This document shows, piece by piece, positions 23,866 through 32,634 of a DNA stretch of 64,000 nucleotides (positions are counted from its first letter, which is position 1; each line of letters starts with the position of its first letter). The stretch is from Chlamydiales bacterium (lineage in GTDB: Bacteria > Chlamydiota > Chlamydiia > Chlamydiales > JACKPQ01): positions 124,001 to 188,000 of the forward strand of contig JACKPP010000001.1 of assembly GCA_024233455.1 (NCBI GenBank), written 5' to 3'. A model generated the notes under the pieces. That model was not told the DNA's origin and ran no database searches. It was given only the letters and a program-made list of their open reading frames with translations. The position numbers and the translations under genes are program-made.

Positions 23866-24888
23866 GGTAAACTCCCTGTTTAGGTTTTTTACCCGCTGAG
23901 CAAGCAAGGGAATGTACTTTTCAAGCCAAGTTAAAACCCTTGAATGCACATGAGGCCTATATATCAACGACGTCATGAGGATTTCAGGAACATTGATTGG
24001 AGCATCGGGGTTTTCTAATAGCTTCCTGTATACCACATACAAACAAAGGAAAAAACGGGACCTATTTATCCCTCCAGCGCAGTGGATAAAAGGAACACCC
24101 TCAGGATTTTCAACAACTAATTGATGAAAACGCTCTAAAAGCTCAAACAACAACGCTTGATCGGGGTTATCCTGTTGGTCTTGCCAATGATCCAAATGCA
24201 ATTGCGTAAAAGAATGCCCTTTATAGCTAAGGTTCCGAACGGCCAGACATTGTTTATTATTTTGAGAATCGACTATTTCTTCTTGCTGTAAATAATCTGT
24301 CCAACAATCTTCACACTGTTTTCCTCTAGCATCATCGCTACTAGATAGATTAACCCAAGCCGGTGTGGAATGCTTACAGATAGCTTCCAAAATCTCATTT
24401 GCCGTAGGCTCACATGAAAATTGATCCTGATTGACAATAGGCAATTGATGAAGCACATAAGTGCGCCCATCAAGCACCACATAACTCCCAGCTATTCTGG
24501 GGTCTTTTACATGGCTAAATTCAGGCCCTTGCACATCGGAGAAAGGTCTATCGACATATTGCCTATAACCCAATGTTAACGTAGTTTTAGCCAGAGGAGC
24601 AAATTCTTTGACCGGCTCAATCCATGGTTTTCTATCAATCTTACTGGCCGGGGTACCCAAGTTTTCAGATAACTTTTTTACTTTTGCAACTAAGTGAGGT
24701 GGTGGTGAGGCACAAAACCGTCGTTCAAGCGTGAACTCACCCTCAGTGCTAAATCTAGTGCTACTTCCGCTATAATCTGGGGCAAAAGTTGGTGAAAACC
24801 GCCCCATGGGCGATAAGCTAAATTCTGGATTCCATTCATCTGATGAGTGTAAGGGAGACGGGGGTGGACTCATGACGGCTGTTACCAT
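23860..24888 (-). CDS. Protein tyrosine phosphatase, candidate secreted effector
   Basis: A 342-residue protein. The P-loop HCAGGINRS (Cys270, Arg276) matches the HCx5R(S/T) signature of cysteine-based tyrosine phosphatases. A WPD-type loop with the general acid lies about 33 residues earlier as WQD (Trp235, Asp237). The first 110 residues are low-complexity, Pro/Ser-rich, without a signal peptide, as in type III secreted effectors. AGGAG lies 7 nt before the ATG. It would dephosphorylate phosphotyrosine, and as bacteria of this group live inside eukaryotes a host target is likely. A dual-specificity activity is not excluded. The stop is shared as a palindrome with the convergent ATPase gene. 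Confidence 0.85.
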   Translation of the reverse strand: MVTAVMSPPPSPLHSSDEWNPEFSLSPMGRFSPTFAPDYSGSSTRFSTEGEFTLERRFCASPPPHLVAKVKKLSENLGTPASKIDRKPWIEPVKEFAPLAKTTLTLGYRQYVDRPFSDVQGPEFSHVKDPRIAGSYVVLDGRTYVLHQLPIVNQDQFSCEPTANEILEAICKHSTPAWVNLSSSDDARGKQCEDCWTDYLQQEEIVDSQNNKQCLAVRNLSYKGHSFTQLHLDHWQDQQDNPDQALLFELLERFHQLVVENPEGVPFIHCAGGINRSRFFLCLYVVYRKLLENPDAPINVPEILMTSLIYRPHVHSRVLTWLEKYIPLLAQRVKNLNREFTL

Positions 24889-24942
24889 AATCGAACTCCT
24901 AGTTTTTGGGGGATTATACCCTTGAAAAATTTAAAAACTAGG

Positions 24943-25773
24943 TTAAAATCTTTTCACTCTCCTGTGGCAATAAGGCGCCTTACCGGTCTTTTCGTAATAA
25001 CTTTGGTGGTAATCCTCGGCCGGATAAAACCTTGAAGCTGGACTCACCTGCGTTGCCACACTTAGCCCTTGCCTTTCTAGTTCAGTAATCAATTGCTCGC
25101 ACGTGGCCTTTTGCTCCTTGGTAAAATAAAAAACTTCAGAGCGGTACTGAGAGCCCAAATCAGGCCCTTGTCCGTCCTTCTGCGTGGGATCATGCAGCTC
25201 AAAAAACGCTTTCAAAACCTTTTCCACACACCCTACCTCAAAAGTCACCAGGACGGCTTCGGCATGTCCAGTACTGCCATGACACACCTCTTCATACGTC
25301 GGATCTACCACTTCCCCACCAATATAGCCACTAACTGCCGTCTTTGAAACAGCCCTCATCAAATGCTCCACACCCCAAAAGCAACCCCCAGCAACCACAA
25401 TCTTTTCATACCCCTTCTCATCCCTTGCGCCCACAAAATCCAACGCCACTGAATTGATACAATAGCGGCGATTCTTCGGCGTCAGGCGCTCTCCATCAAA
25501 GACATGTCCCAAATGCCCCTGACACCTCAAACAAACCACCTCTGTCCGATCCCCATCTGGCCGCTCTTCCACTTCAAGGGCCTCATCAAAGCTGGGCCAA
25601 CCACATCCGCAACTAAACTTACTGCTCGACAAAAACAGCGGCAAATCGCACTGGCGGCAAATATAAACGCCCTCTTTGGACTGCTCACAAAAACCTCCGC
25701 TGCCAGGCGCTTCAGTTCCCTTCTCCAGGAGCACGTGTCGCTCTTCAGCTCTTAGCTGATGAAAACGTTTCAT
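24943..25773 (-). CDS. msrBA: Fused methionine sulfoxide reductase MsrB-MsrA
   Basis: A 276-residue fusion in the order MsrB then MsrA. MsrB (about residues 1-115) has both zinc CxxC pairs (CRQC, CLRC), GWPSF and the catalytic RYCINS. MsrA (about residues 124-276) begins with the catalytic AGGCFWG and has GYIGG, HDPTQ and the C-terminal YPAEDYHQ. It repairs oxidised Met of both stereochemistries. It overlaps the end of the histidine phosphatase gene by 4 nt (ATGA) and is therefore the second gene of that unit. Confidence 0.95.
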   Translation of the reverse strand: MKRFHQLRAEERHVLLEKGTEAPGSGGFCEQSKEGVYICRQCDLPLFLSSSKFSCGCGWPSFDEALEVEERPDGDRTEVVCLRCQGHLGHVFDGERLTPKNRRYCINSVALDFVGARDEKGYEKIVVAGGCFWGVEHLMRAVSKTAVSGYIGGEVVDPTYEEVCHGSTGHAEAVLVTFEVGCVEKVLKAFFELHDPTQKDGQGPDLGSQYRSEVFYFTKEQKATCEQLITELERQGLSVATQVSPASRFYPAEDYHQSYYEKTGKAPYCHRRVKRF

Positions 25774-26384
25774 AAAGCCCCATCCAGGCTAAAAACACCG
25801 TCTGCCAAATGCACAATTCGCACATCGGCATTACCCAGTGGTGGAATCTCCATGATATCTTGATCCAAAATATCGGCGATCAATGTTCTAATGGCTTTGC
25901 TGTGGGAAAATATAGCCACCGTTTGCCCCTTATGATCACTTGCTATTTTCTTAAGCTCAGCTGCCACTCTACTTGCCAAAGCATTCAGGGTTTCCTCTCC
26001 TTCAATCGCTACATGATTCCAGCGCTCCCTGCGATCGGGGTAAAGCGCTCTTAGCTCGTCCCACTTAGCTTTATATAGAGCTATTTTGTCCGCAATTAGC
26101 ATGCCTTCACCACTGCCATTATTGATTTCGCGTAAATCCTCTCTTTGGGTAACCTCTAGGTTAAAAAGCCCAGCTGTGGCACCAGCTGTGTTGAAAGCTC
26201 TACTTAGATTCGATGAGTAAATCGCCTTTATTTGGGGGTGCTGCTGGTGTAGCATTTGTGCAGTTCGAGTGGCTTGGGCAAGACCTTCTGCATTCAACGG
26301 GATATCACTCCATCCTTGCGAGCGCCCTGCTACATTCCAATCTGTCTGCCCATGCCGAACCAGCAAAAAAGTTGTTTTTGTCAT
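25770..26384 (-). CDS. Histidine phosphatase family protein (phosphoglycerate-mutase-like)
   Basis: A 204-residue protein. The phosphohistidine motif is LVRHGQTDWN, with the second RHG partner in SHSKAIR and the catalytic Glu in the NNGSGEGM region. The start at 26384 has GGAGG 7 nt upstream; the longer reading up to 26447 runs into the 175-bp repeat and is not real. The length fits a cofactor-dependent mutase-like phosphatase (CobC/GpmB type) rather than a glycolytic GpmA of about 230-250 residues. The substrate is unknown. It overlaps msrBA by 4 nt. Confidence 0.87.
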   Translation of the reverse strand: MTKTTFLLVRHGQTDWNVAGRSQGWSDIPLNAEGLAQATRTAQMLHQQHPQIKAIYSSNLSRAFNTAGATAGLFNLEVTQREDLREINNGSGEGMLIADKIALYKAKWDELRALYPDRRERWNHVAIEGEETLNALASRVAAELKKIASDHKGQTVAIFSHSKAIRTLIADILDQDIMEIPPLGNADVRIVHLADGVFSLDGAL

Positions 26385-26414
26385 GCTTTTACCTCCATTT
26401 TTCAAGTAATCATA

Positions 26415-26827
26415 CTGAATTAAATATAAAATTTGGGAATATATCAAGGAAGAGGCCCGAATTTAGTTCAGGCGCAGCCGGCATCGAAGCAGCTCAGCTC
26501 CTTAGAGCTCTGCGATGCAGATGGAACTAGAAGTCGGTGCCAATCTGACGTAGATAGAAACCAAATCTTGAATTTATTTCAGTATGAAACTGAATTAAAT
26601 ATAAAATTTGGGAATATATCAAGGAAGAGGCCCGAATTTAGTTCAGGCGCAGCTGGCATCGAAGCAGCTCAGCTCCTTAGAGCTCTGCGATGCAGATGGA
26701 ACTAGAAGTCGGTGCCAATCTGACGTAGATAGAAACCAAATCTTGAATTTATTTCAGTATGAAACTGAATTAAATATAAAATTTGGGAATATATCAAGGA
26801 AGAGGCCCGAATTTAGTTCAGGCGCAG
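26415..26827. repeat. Tandem 175-bp direct repeat, two full copies plus a 63-bp partial copy
   Basis: Copy 1 starts at 26415, copy 2 at 26590 and the partial copy 3 at 26765, an exact period of 175 bp. The two full copies differ by a single base that I can see (CCGG versus CTGG near 26490/26665). Copy 3 ends at 26827 where the sequence passes into a truncated ATPase gene. Each full unit contains an imperfect hairpin around GCATCG...CGATGC. Short ORFs within the repeat are artefacts of the period. The near identity points to recent amplification. Confidence 0.97.
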
Positions 26828-27148
26828 ATTGCATCTCATCTTTTAAAAGCGGTGCAATTTTGGACTGATCGCGGTTTTGGAGACTTTGGACTTTTCTATC
26901 TAAGAAACAAAGAAAAGCAAGAAATTGATTTTCTTGTATCAAAAGACAAAAAACCCTGGTTTATTGTTGAGGTCAAAAATTCGGCGCATGGGGGAATTTC
27001 TCCTACGCTGTTTAAGTTCCAAGAAATGACTCAAGCACCACATGCGTTTCAAGTAGTTTTTGATTTGGAACATCAGGATGGCAACTGCTTCGACTACACC
27101 GAACCCACCATTATCCCTGCATCATCGTTTCTATCACAACTTGTATAG
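26783..27148 (+). pseudogene. Truncated DUF4143/AAA_14 ATPase gene (C-terminal fragment)
   Basis: The reading frame entering from repeat copy 3 continues into about 107 residues that look like the C-terminus of a DUF4143 ATPase: IASHLLKAVQFW, a FGLFYLRNKEKQEIDFLV strand pair with the ExD motif, and FIVEVKNS. The ATPase core (Walker A and B) is missing. Full-length relatives have about 380-420 residues, as in the intact gene at 22.6-23.9 kb; the two are different subfamilies by sequence. The fragment has no convincing start or ribosome site, so it is judged a remnant. Confidence 0.8.
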
Positions 27149-27151
27149 ATC

Positions 27152-27289
27152 ATGGGTTGTTCCAAAGTAAATGCAAAAATAGGATCTCACCAGTCTTCGA
27201 ATTTTTGGGCTGAAATAGAAGCAATCCCCCTAGAACCTAATCGAAATAACGAGAAAGAATGGCTTTTCCAAGGGCAACTGCCTGTTTAG
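27152..27289 (+). CDS. Doubtful 45-codon ORF
   Basis: An ATG frame of 45 residues immediately after the ATPase remnant (MGCSKVNAKIG... ending GQLPV). It has no Shine-Dalgarno sequence and no recognised motif. It may be a leftover of the same mobile segment. Confidence 0.2.
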   Translation: MGCSKVNAKIGSHQSSNFWAEIEAIPLEPNRNNEKEWLFQGQLPV

Positions 27290-27343
27290 AGTCGCCATGA
27301 GTTAGATGCTTTACTTCTATAGCTCAAATATGTGCTATATCGT

Positions 27344-27370
27344 GAGTTATAGAACAAGGGTCTATAACTC
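27344..27370. repeat. Perfect 10-bp inverted repeat (hairpin) near tRNA-Asn
   Basis: GAGTTATAGA (27344-27353) and TCTATAACTC (27361-27370) form a perfect 10-bp stem with a 7-nt loop. A second, 6-bp stem (TATAGC/GCTATA, 27318-27339) lies just before it. There is no T-run on either side. The rest of 27290-27513 holds nothing I can name. Confidence 0.7.
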
Positions 27371-27513
27371 AAAGAAACACCTAAACAACTTAATTTAAAC
27401 AGAATAGATGTAATAAAATCCGATTAAAATTCTATCGGCATTTAGAGTGCCATTGCTAAGCAGTTAAACTGACGATAGAATCCAGAAATTGCCAAAAATA
27501 AAAAGGGGTAAAA

Positions 27514-27586
27514 CTCCGGATGCTGGGCTCGAACCAGCGACAAACGGATTAACAGTCCGTTGCTCTACCAACTGAGCTAATCCGGA
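27514..27586 (-). tRNA. tRNA-Asn (anticodon GUU)
   Basis: A 73-nt cloverleaf on the minus strand. The acceptor stem is TCCGGAT/ATCCGGA with discriminator G, the D-arm GCTC...GAGC, the anticodon stem ACGGA/TCCGT with loop CTGTTAA (anticodon GTT), and the T-arm GCTGG-TTCGAGC-CCAGC. CCA is not encoded. Its 3' end faces the region with the truncated ATPase and tandem repeats. Confidence 0.97.
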
Positions 27587-27655
27587 ATATGACTGCGTCA
27601 GTAATTGCTCATTTTATCTCTTGCTAGAATTTATGGCAATTGCCAAAGTGGTTCT

Positions 27656-29803
27656 ATGACCAGTAGTGAAGAATTATTTGGAGCCGTGGAGTCGATTGTT
27701 TTCTCAAGCGAGGAGACCGGCTTTACCGTTGCTAGAGTCAAACAACCAAGGCAGAGCGAGTTGACCTGCGTGGTCGGTCCTATGCCCGGGCTAATCCCAG
27801 GCGAAGAGATCCGTGCCAAAGGCGTTTGGAAGCACCATAGTACCTACGGGCGCCAGTTTGAGGTAGAAGGCTACGAGGTGAGCTATCCAGCCGACCTGAT
27901 TGGGATTCAAAAATATTTAGAATCAGGTATGGTGAAGGGCATCGGGCCGGTCTATGCCGAGCGGATTGTAAAACGCTTTGGTATCAAGACGCTCGAGGTT
28001 ATCGACCAAAATGCCTACCGCCTGCTTGAGGTGGAAGGGCTGGGAGAAAAGCGCGTCACCAAAATTCAGGAATGCTGGGGTGAGCACAAATCGGTGCGCG
28101 GCGTGATGATTTTTTTGCGCGGCCACGGTATTAGTCCAGCCTATGCCCAAAAAATTTATCGCAAATACGGCGAGGAGGTGATCGAAAAGGTCAAAGAAAA
28201 CCCTTATCGATTAGCTCAAGATATCCGCGGCATCGGTTTTAAGATGGCCGATAAAGTAGCTGAGCAAATGGGAATCCCCCGAGAGTCTGACAATCGGATC
28301 AATGCCGGCATTGAGCACACCCTTTGGGAGCTTAGCTCGGATGGACATGTCTGCTATCCCAAAGAGGATTTGCTCAAAATTGTCACTGCTATGTTGGAGC
28401 TAGATTCGGCTTTGGTGGAAAAAGCCATTCCTCGGCTAGCCTCTTCCGAACGCATTGTTGAAAGCGATGGATTTGTCTGGATCAAGCCCCTTTATTTTGC
28501 CGAACTTGGCATCGCCCGCGAGCTCAAACGGTTAGAGGCTGAAAAATGCGTTATACGCGATGTCGATCTGGATAAGGCTATCGACTGGGTGCAAGAAAAA
28601 CTACATATTACCTTAGCCGAAGAACAGGTTGAAGGGGTTAAAAAGAGTCTCACTGCAAAAATCCATATTTTAACCGGCGGTCCCGGAACAGGCAAAAGTA
28701 CGATTACACGGGCAATTTTGACTATTTCACAAAAGGTGACCAATAAGATTTTACTGGCAGCACCCACCGGCAGGGCAGCTAAAAGAATGAGCGAGATTTG
28801 TTACCGCAAAGCGTTTACCATCCACAGTCTATTGGAAGTTGATTTTACCACCGGCGGTTTTAAGCGTAATCGCGACAATCCCCTCACCTGTGATCTGCTC
28901 ATTGTCGATGAAGCATCTATGATCGATACCCAGCTGATGTATGCGCTTTTAAAAGCCCTGCCTGATCAGGCTCGATTAATCCTGATTGGCGATATCGACC
29001 AATTGCCAAGCGTGGGTCCTGGAACGGTTTTGCAAGATCTCATCGACTCCGAAACACTTCCAGTCACCCGTTTAACGCAAATCTTTCGCCAAGCCAGAGG
29101 CTCTAAAATTATCCGCAGTGCTCACAGCATCAATAAAGGCTTTTTTCCTAACCTAGAATACGAAGAAAAAAGCGATTTTTCTTTTATTGAAGAAGAAGAC
29201 CAGCAGAGCATCTTGCAAAAGATCTGTTTTCTGGTGGAAAAAGGACTGCCCGAAAAATATGGCTATGACCGGATAAGCGATATTCAGGTGCTAGCTCCCA
29301 TGAAAAAAGGGATGATAGGAACCGAAAATCTCAATGTGGTTTTACAAGAGCGGCTGAATCACTCCTCAAATCCCCTTATGCGTATGGGCCGGCGTTTTCA
29401 TTTTGGCGACAAGGTGATGCAAATCCGCAATAATTACGACAAAAAGGTCTTTAACGGCGATGTAGGCTACATTATCAATATCGATACCGTCGATCAGGAG
29501 CTCACTGTGAATTTTGACAACGAGGATGTCACCTACGATTTTACCGAACTCGATGATTTGGTTTTGGCCTACGCAGTATCTGTCCACAAATACCAAGGCA
29601 GCGAATGCCCCTGTGTGGTGATGCCGATTCATACCTCTCATTTCAAACTCCTCTACCGCAACTTGCTCTATACCGGCATCACGCGAGGCAAAAAACGAGT
29701 TGTGTTGGTCGGCACCAAAAAAGCTTTGGGGATGGCTATTAACAACAATGAAGCTTTTGGCCGCTATACGGGCCTAAAGCGCCTGTTAACTCTTGATGGT
29801 TGA
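27656..29803 (+). CDS. recD2: RecD2-type SF1B helicase
   Basis: A 715-residue helicase of the RecD2 class, which acts without RecBC. It has an N-terminal OB-like and helix-hairpin-helix region (GIGPVYAERI, VEGLGEKR), then Walker A GGPGTGKST, Walker B LLIVDEASM, motif III GDIDQLPSVG, and the C-terminal SH3-containing part with VHKYQGSE and YTGITRGKK. It unwinds DNA 5'-3' in repair. The start was set at the ATG at 27656, which gives the usual N-terminus; no strong ribosome site. It is convergent with and overlaps the permease gene by 18 nt. Chlamydia carries the same kind of gene as CT033. Confidence 0.95.
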   Translation: MTSSEELFGAVESIVFSSEETGFTVARVKQPRQSELTCVVGPMPGLIPGEEIRAKGVWKHHSTYGRQFEVEGYEVSYPADLIGIQKYLESGMVKGIGPVYAERIVKRFGIKTLEVIDQNAYRLLEVEGLGEKRVTKIQECWGEHKSVRGVMIFLRGHGISPAYAQKIYRKYGEEVIEKVKENPYRLAQDIRGIGFKMADKVAEQMGIPRESDNRINAGIEHTLWELSSDGHVCYPKEDLLKIVTAMLELDSALVEKAIPRLASSERIVESDGFVWIKPLYFAELGIARELKRLEAEKCVIRDVDLDKAIDWVQEKLHITLAEEQVEGVKKSLTAKIHILTGGPGTGKSTITRAILTISQKVTNKILLAAPTGRAAKRMSEICYRKAFTIHSLLEVDFTTGGFKRNRDNPLTCDLLIVDEASMIDTQLMYALLKALPDQARLILIGDIDQLPSVGPGTVLQDLIDSETLPVTRLTQIFRQARGSKIIRSAHSINKGFFPNLEYEEKSDFSFIEEEDQQSILQKICFLVEKGLPEKYGYDRISDIQVLAPMKKGMIGTENLNVVLQERLNHSSNPLMRMGRRFHFGDKVMQIRNNYDKKVFNGDVGYIINIDTVDQELTVNFDNEDVTYDFTELDDLVLAYAVSVHKYQGSECPCVVMPIHTSHFKLLYRNLLYTGITRGKKRVVLVGTKKALGMAINNNEAFGRYTGLKRLLTLDG

Positions 29804-31264
29804 CTTGGTCTGAAAGGTTTCTCCCTTTTTTATCATCGCCTGGATTTGTTTTTTCCATTCCCCTTCACGCCTTTTTGCAAAGTAGTAGACGATGTGCGGA
29901 ATGATGAAGATGATGACGTAAGCTACAATCAAAATCGTGAGGTAATTGCTGTAGAGCTTTAGGGAAATTTCTTCGGGCTTGGCAAATGCTACAATAAAGG
30001 CAAAAATGGTTGAGCATAGGCCTACAAGTGCTACAATCCATCCCAAAGGTGCTGGAAGGGTAAAACGGCGAGGATTATCCGCTTTTTTTACTTTGAGAAC
30101 AAGGTATGAAATGAAGAGCAGCACATACATAGTCAGGTAAGAAATCACAGTTAGAGCAATGGCTGTGAAAAAGGCCATATTACCACCGCCTTGTGACCCA
30201 AATGTGAGAACCACCATCCAAATGGTGACCAAAATGCCTTGTACTAACATAAGGTGGGTGGGCATGTGGTTTTTGTTCATTTTGGCAAGACGCGGCGGCA
30301 ATAGACCCTGCTGGGCAGCAAACAGCATACCACGCACTGGACCATTAACCCACGAGGCAATTTCAGCAATGGCGCTGATGGCCACCAAAGCAGCTATCGG
30401 GTAACGCGCCCAGGCTAACCCGTAGTGAGTAAATAAATAACTAAATGCCTCGACAATGCCAGCATTGAGCGAAATTTGCGCTTTTGGAACAGTCATCGCA
30501 ATTGTAAGGGAAGCCAGAGAACCGATCACAATAGTTGTAATGACGAGAATAAAAATCGAGAGGGGGTAGTTACGGCCCGGATTCTTTAAATGGTTGACGT
30601 GCACCGCAGAGGCCTCTGCGCCCATAAATGCCAGCACAAAAGAAGCCAAGACCACGAGCGTACTTCCTTCCGAGAAACTGGGGAAAAAGGTTTTGCTATT
30701 CAAGGCAATTTGCAGCGTATTTCCCTCTAAGACAAACATAAATCCTAGAATAACTAAAACCAAAGCTGGCAGAAGAACGCCCAGAACAAATCCGGTTGAA
30801 GCGATGTATTTGGTAATACGCGTTCCGCCAAAACTAGCTAAGGAAATAGCCCAAAAAATGGTAAAGATAATGGCAAACTGGGACCAACCAGGCTGGCTGA
30901 GTTGCGGGGCATCAAATAAGTACCCCAGAGCTCCGGTGATAAAATACAACATAGGTACAAATCCAATCGAAATTTCCATAAATTGTAAATAGATCATCTT
31001 AAATCCAAAACGCTCGCCCAGGGCCGCTGTTCCCCAGCTGTAAACGCCTGCATTAGACCATCCGCCTGCCCCCGTTCCCATTTCAGCTGCGGTCAGACAA
31101 ACCGGAATAAACCATAAAAATCCGGCAAACAGCAAAAAGAAAATTAACGAAAATCCCGCTGTGGCAAATGTGGGATAAGTGTAGATGGTCACTACCATCG
31201 AAACGGTGATCATCAAAAAGCCAAATAGGCCCAATTGATGGGGTTGCTTAAAATTTTTATGCAT
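29786..31264 (-). CDS. APC-family amino acid permease/antiporter (GadC/XasA-like)
   Basis: A 492-residue transporter with about 12 membrane segments. The GxG-containing first helix region (MITVSMVVTIYTYP) and EMGTGAGGWSNAGVY resemble the glutamate/GABA-antiporter-type APC branch. The start at 31264 has AAGGA 8 nt upstream, inside the end of the upstream gene, so the two are translationally coupled (8-nt overlap). The substrate is probably an amino acid or its amine product. Pairing with a glutamine-amidotransferase-like enzyme suggests import or exchange of Gln/Glu-type compounds, which is inference. Confidence 0.85.
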   Translation of the reverse strand: MHKNFKQPHQLGLFGFLMITVSMVVTIYTYPTFATAGFSLIFFLLFAGFLWFIPVCLTAAEMGTGAGGWSNAGVYSWGTAALGERFGFKMIYLQFMEISIGFVPMLYFITGALGYLFDAPQLSQPGWSQFAIIFTIFWAISLASFGGTRITKYIASTGFVLGVLLPALVLVILGFMFVLEGNTLQIALNSKTFFPSFSEGSTLVVLASFVLAFMGAEASAVHVNHLKNPGRNYPLSIFILVITTIVIGSLASLTIAMTVPKAQISLNAGIVEAFSYLFTHYGLAWARYPIAALVAISAIAEIASWVNGPVRGMLFAAQQGLLPPRLAKMNKNHMPTHLMLVQGILVTIWMVVLTFGSQGGGNMAFFTAIALTVISYLTMYVLLFISYLVLKVKKADNPRRFTLPAPLGWIVALVGLCSTIFAFIVAFAKPEEISLKLYSNYLTILIVAYVIIFIIPHIVYYFAKRREGEWKKQIQAMIKKGETFQTKSTIKS

Positions 31265-32525
31265 CGTGTAATCCTTCTTGAAGCAGGTGCACCAGCATGC
31301 GATTGCCGGCATGGGTTTTTAATTCTTGATAGCTAGGGGGCAGTCTATGGCCAAAATCTTTGAGATCATCCCATAACTCAGGATGAAACTGGGTAGTAAA
31401 CGAGCGCTTGAGCTGCCCGGTGTCAAAATCGCGGTAAAAAATGCACGTGGCAGCATTGGCGGTTATGAGCTTCCCCTGTGCTCTGGTAGAAGCTAAAATT
31501 TTGACAGCGTAAGGCAGCCGCAATAGCCAATCGAGGTGACCACAGGCCAACTCTTGCCGGTGGTACAAACACGCCTCATGCAGTTTGGTATAGGCCCAGC
31601 TGCAAAAAATGGCAGCTTCTTGAGTGGCAATATCGCGATGAAACATATCGATCTTTAAGTCACCTGCGTATTGCTGCATAAGATCAATCAAACCCCTAGC
31701 CTGTGCTGTCACCTCGTAGGTTTCGAGGACTTCTTCGGCAACTCCCATAGCCTCAGGTGTGGGCACTTGATAGGCACACAAGACATGTCCTCGCAGCTCT
31801 GCTTCGGCATTTTGCGCGGTGGCAAACTGCGCTTTATCCCACTTTAGCTGCTCTCCTACAGCCGAAATTCTCTGGGCAACAGCTTTGAGTCCATCTGGCG
31901 CTCCCGTCTCGATAGCTTTAATGGCACGCTTTATCAGCCTCACATGCGCCTCAGCTGCCAGCTGATGCCCCAAACAGATAAAAAGACCCGGAGCTCCCCG
32001 ATCGGCGCGAGTTAAAAGCAACGCTTCAATTAGGGCAAGCAAATCGTCACGGGAACAGGCAGAATGCGTGAATGTTTTTTCATCATAAACAGCAGGCGCT
32101 CCGCCTTCGACTACAAAAGCGGCACTCTCTGATGCAAATCTGGCCAGATCAACAGCATCATAAATTCCCTTCCAAGCAGGTATCAGCGTTGCATCCAAAT
32201 CTCCCACAGCCTGTGCAATATAGGCCACGTTGAGTGAAGCACGCACAACCTCACCCTCTGGATTTTGACCCACATTTTCCCAAGGTTCGATAATACATAC
32301 GCTGTTGCGATAAAGAGAAGGCATTTTTCTTAATAGTTCAACCTGCTCTTTCGTCTGTATCACCTTTTCAAAAGGAGCTTGTTCTCCCCAGGCTATTGCC
32401 GGCATTTTGGTTGATGCAAAAGGACTTTTCGATAGCCTATCAGCTAAGAATTGCGCAAAATGCGCTTTGATCGTTTGCAAATTTGATCGCCCCGGAATAT
32501 GAAACCCAGGCTCTCTACGCCACAT
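31257..32525 (-). CDS. Glutamine-amidotransferase-like (class I) protein
   Basis: A 422-residue protein I cannot match to a named enzyme. A class I amidotransferase triad is visible: the nucleophile elbow FICLGHQLAAE (Cys about residue 182) and the C-terminal FTTQFHPELW with the His and Glu. The stretches before and between these are much longer than in a stand-alone amidotransferase domain of about 200 residues. There is no signal peptide and no partner synthetase domain, so hydrolysis of a gamma-glutamyl or glutamine-like substrate is a guess. The gene overlaps the permease gene by 8 nt. It is divergent from the Gfo/Idh/MocA gene. Confidence 0.65.
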   Translation of the reverse strand: MWRREPGFHIPGRSNLQTIKAHFAQFLADRLSKSPFASTKMPAIAWGEQAPFEKVIQTKEQVELLRKMPSLYRNSVCIIEPWENVGQNPEGEVVRASLNVAYIAQAVGDLDATLIPAWKGIYDAVDLARFASESAAFVVEGGAPAVYDEKTFTHSACSRDDLLALIEALLLTRADRGAPGLFICLGHQLAAEAHVRLIKRAIKAIETGAPDGLKAVAQRISAVGEQLKWDKAQFATAQNAEAELRGHVLCAYQVPTPEAMGVAEEVLETYEVTAQARGLIDLMQQYAGDLKIDMFHRDIATQEAAIFCSWAYTKLHEACLYHRQELACGHLDWLLRLPYAVKILASTRAQGKLITANAATCIFYRDFDTGQLKRSFTTQFHPELWDDLKDFGHRLPPSYQELKTHAGNRMLVHLLQEGLHDA

Positions 32526-32634
32526 ATACGTCTCCCCTCATACAACCAATAGACTAAAAGGGATGATCCGGTCAAGTTTCTGCTTTTAAAAAACAGCGTA
32601 TCGACCTACTATGCATGCAAGCTGGAGGCTCTAT

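Noticed and set aside
26433..26868. Three overlapping ORFs of 86-105 residues in the repeat region
   Set aside because: They exist only because the 175-bp unit has open frames of that length; no ribosome sites and no codon pattern of a protein.
22639..27148. DUF4143 ATPase as a toxin-antitoxin or defence system
   Set aside because: No partner gene typical of a toxin-antitoxin or defence locus is seen; the neighbours are a phosphatase and housekeeping genes.
27152..27289. 45-codon ORF as a confident gene
   Set aside because: No ribosome site, no similarity seen; kept only at low confidence.
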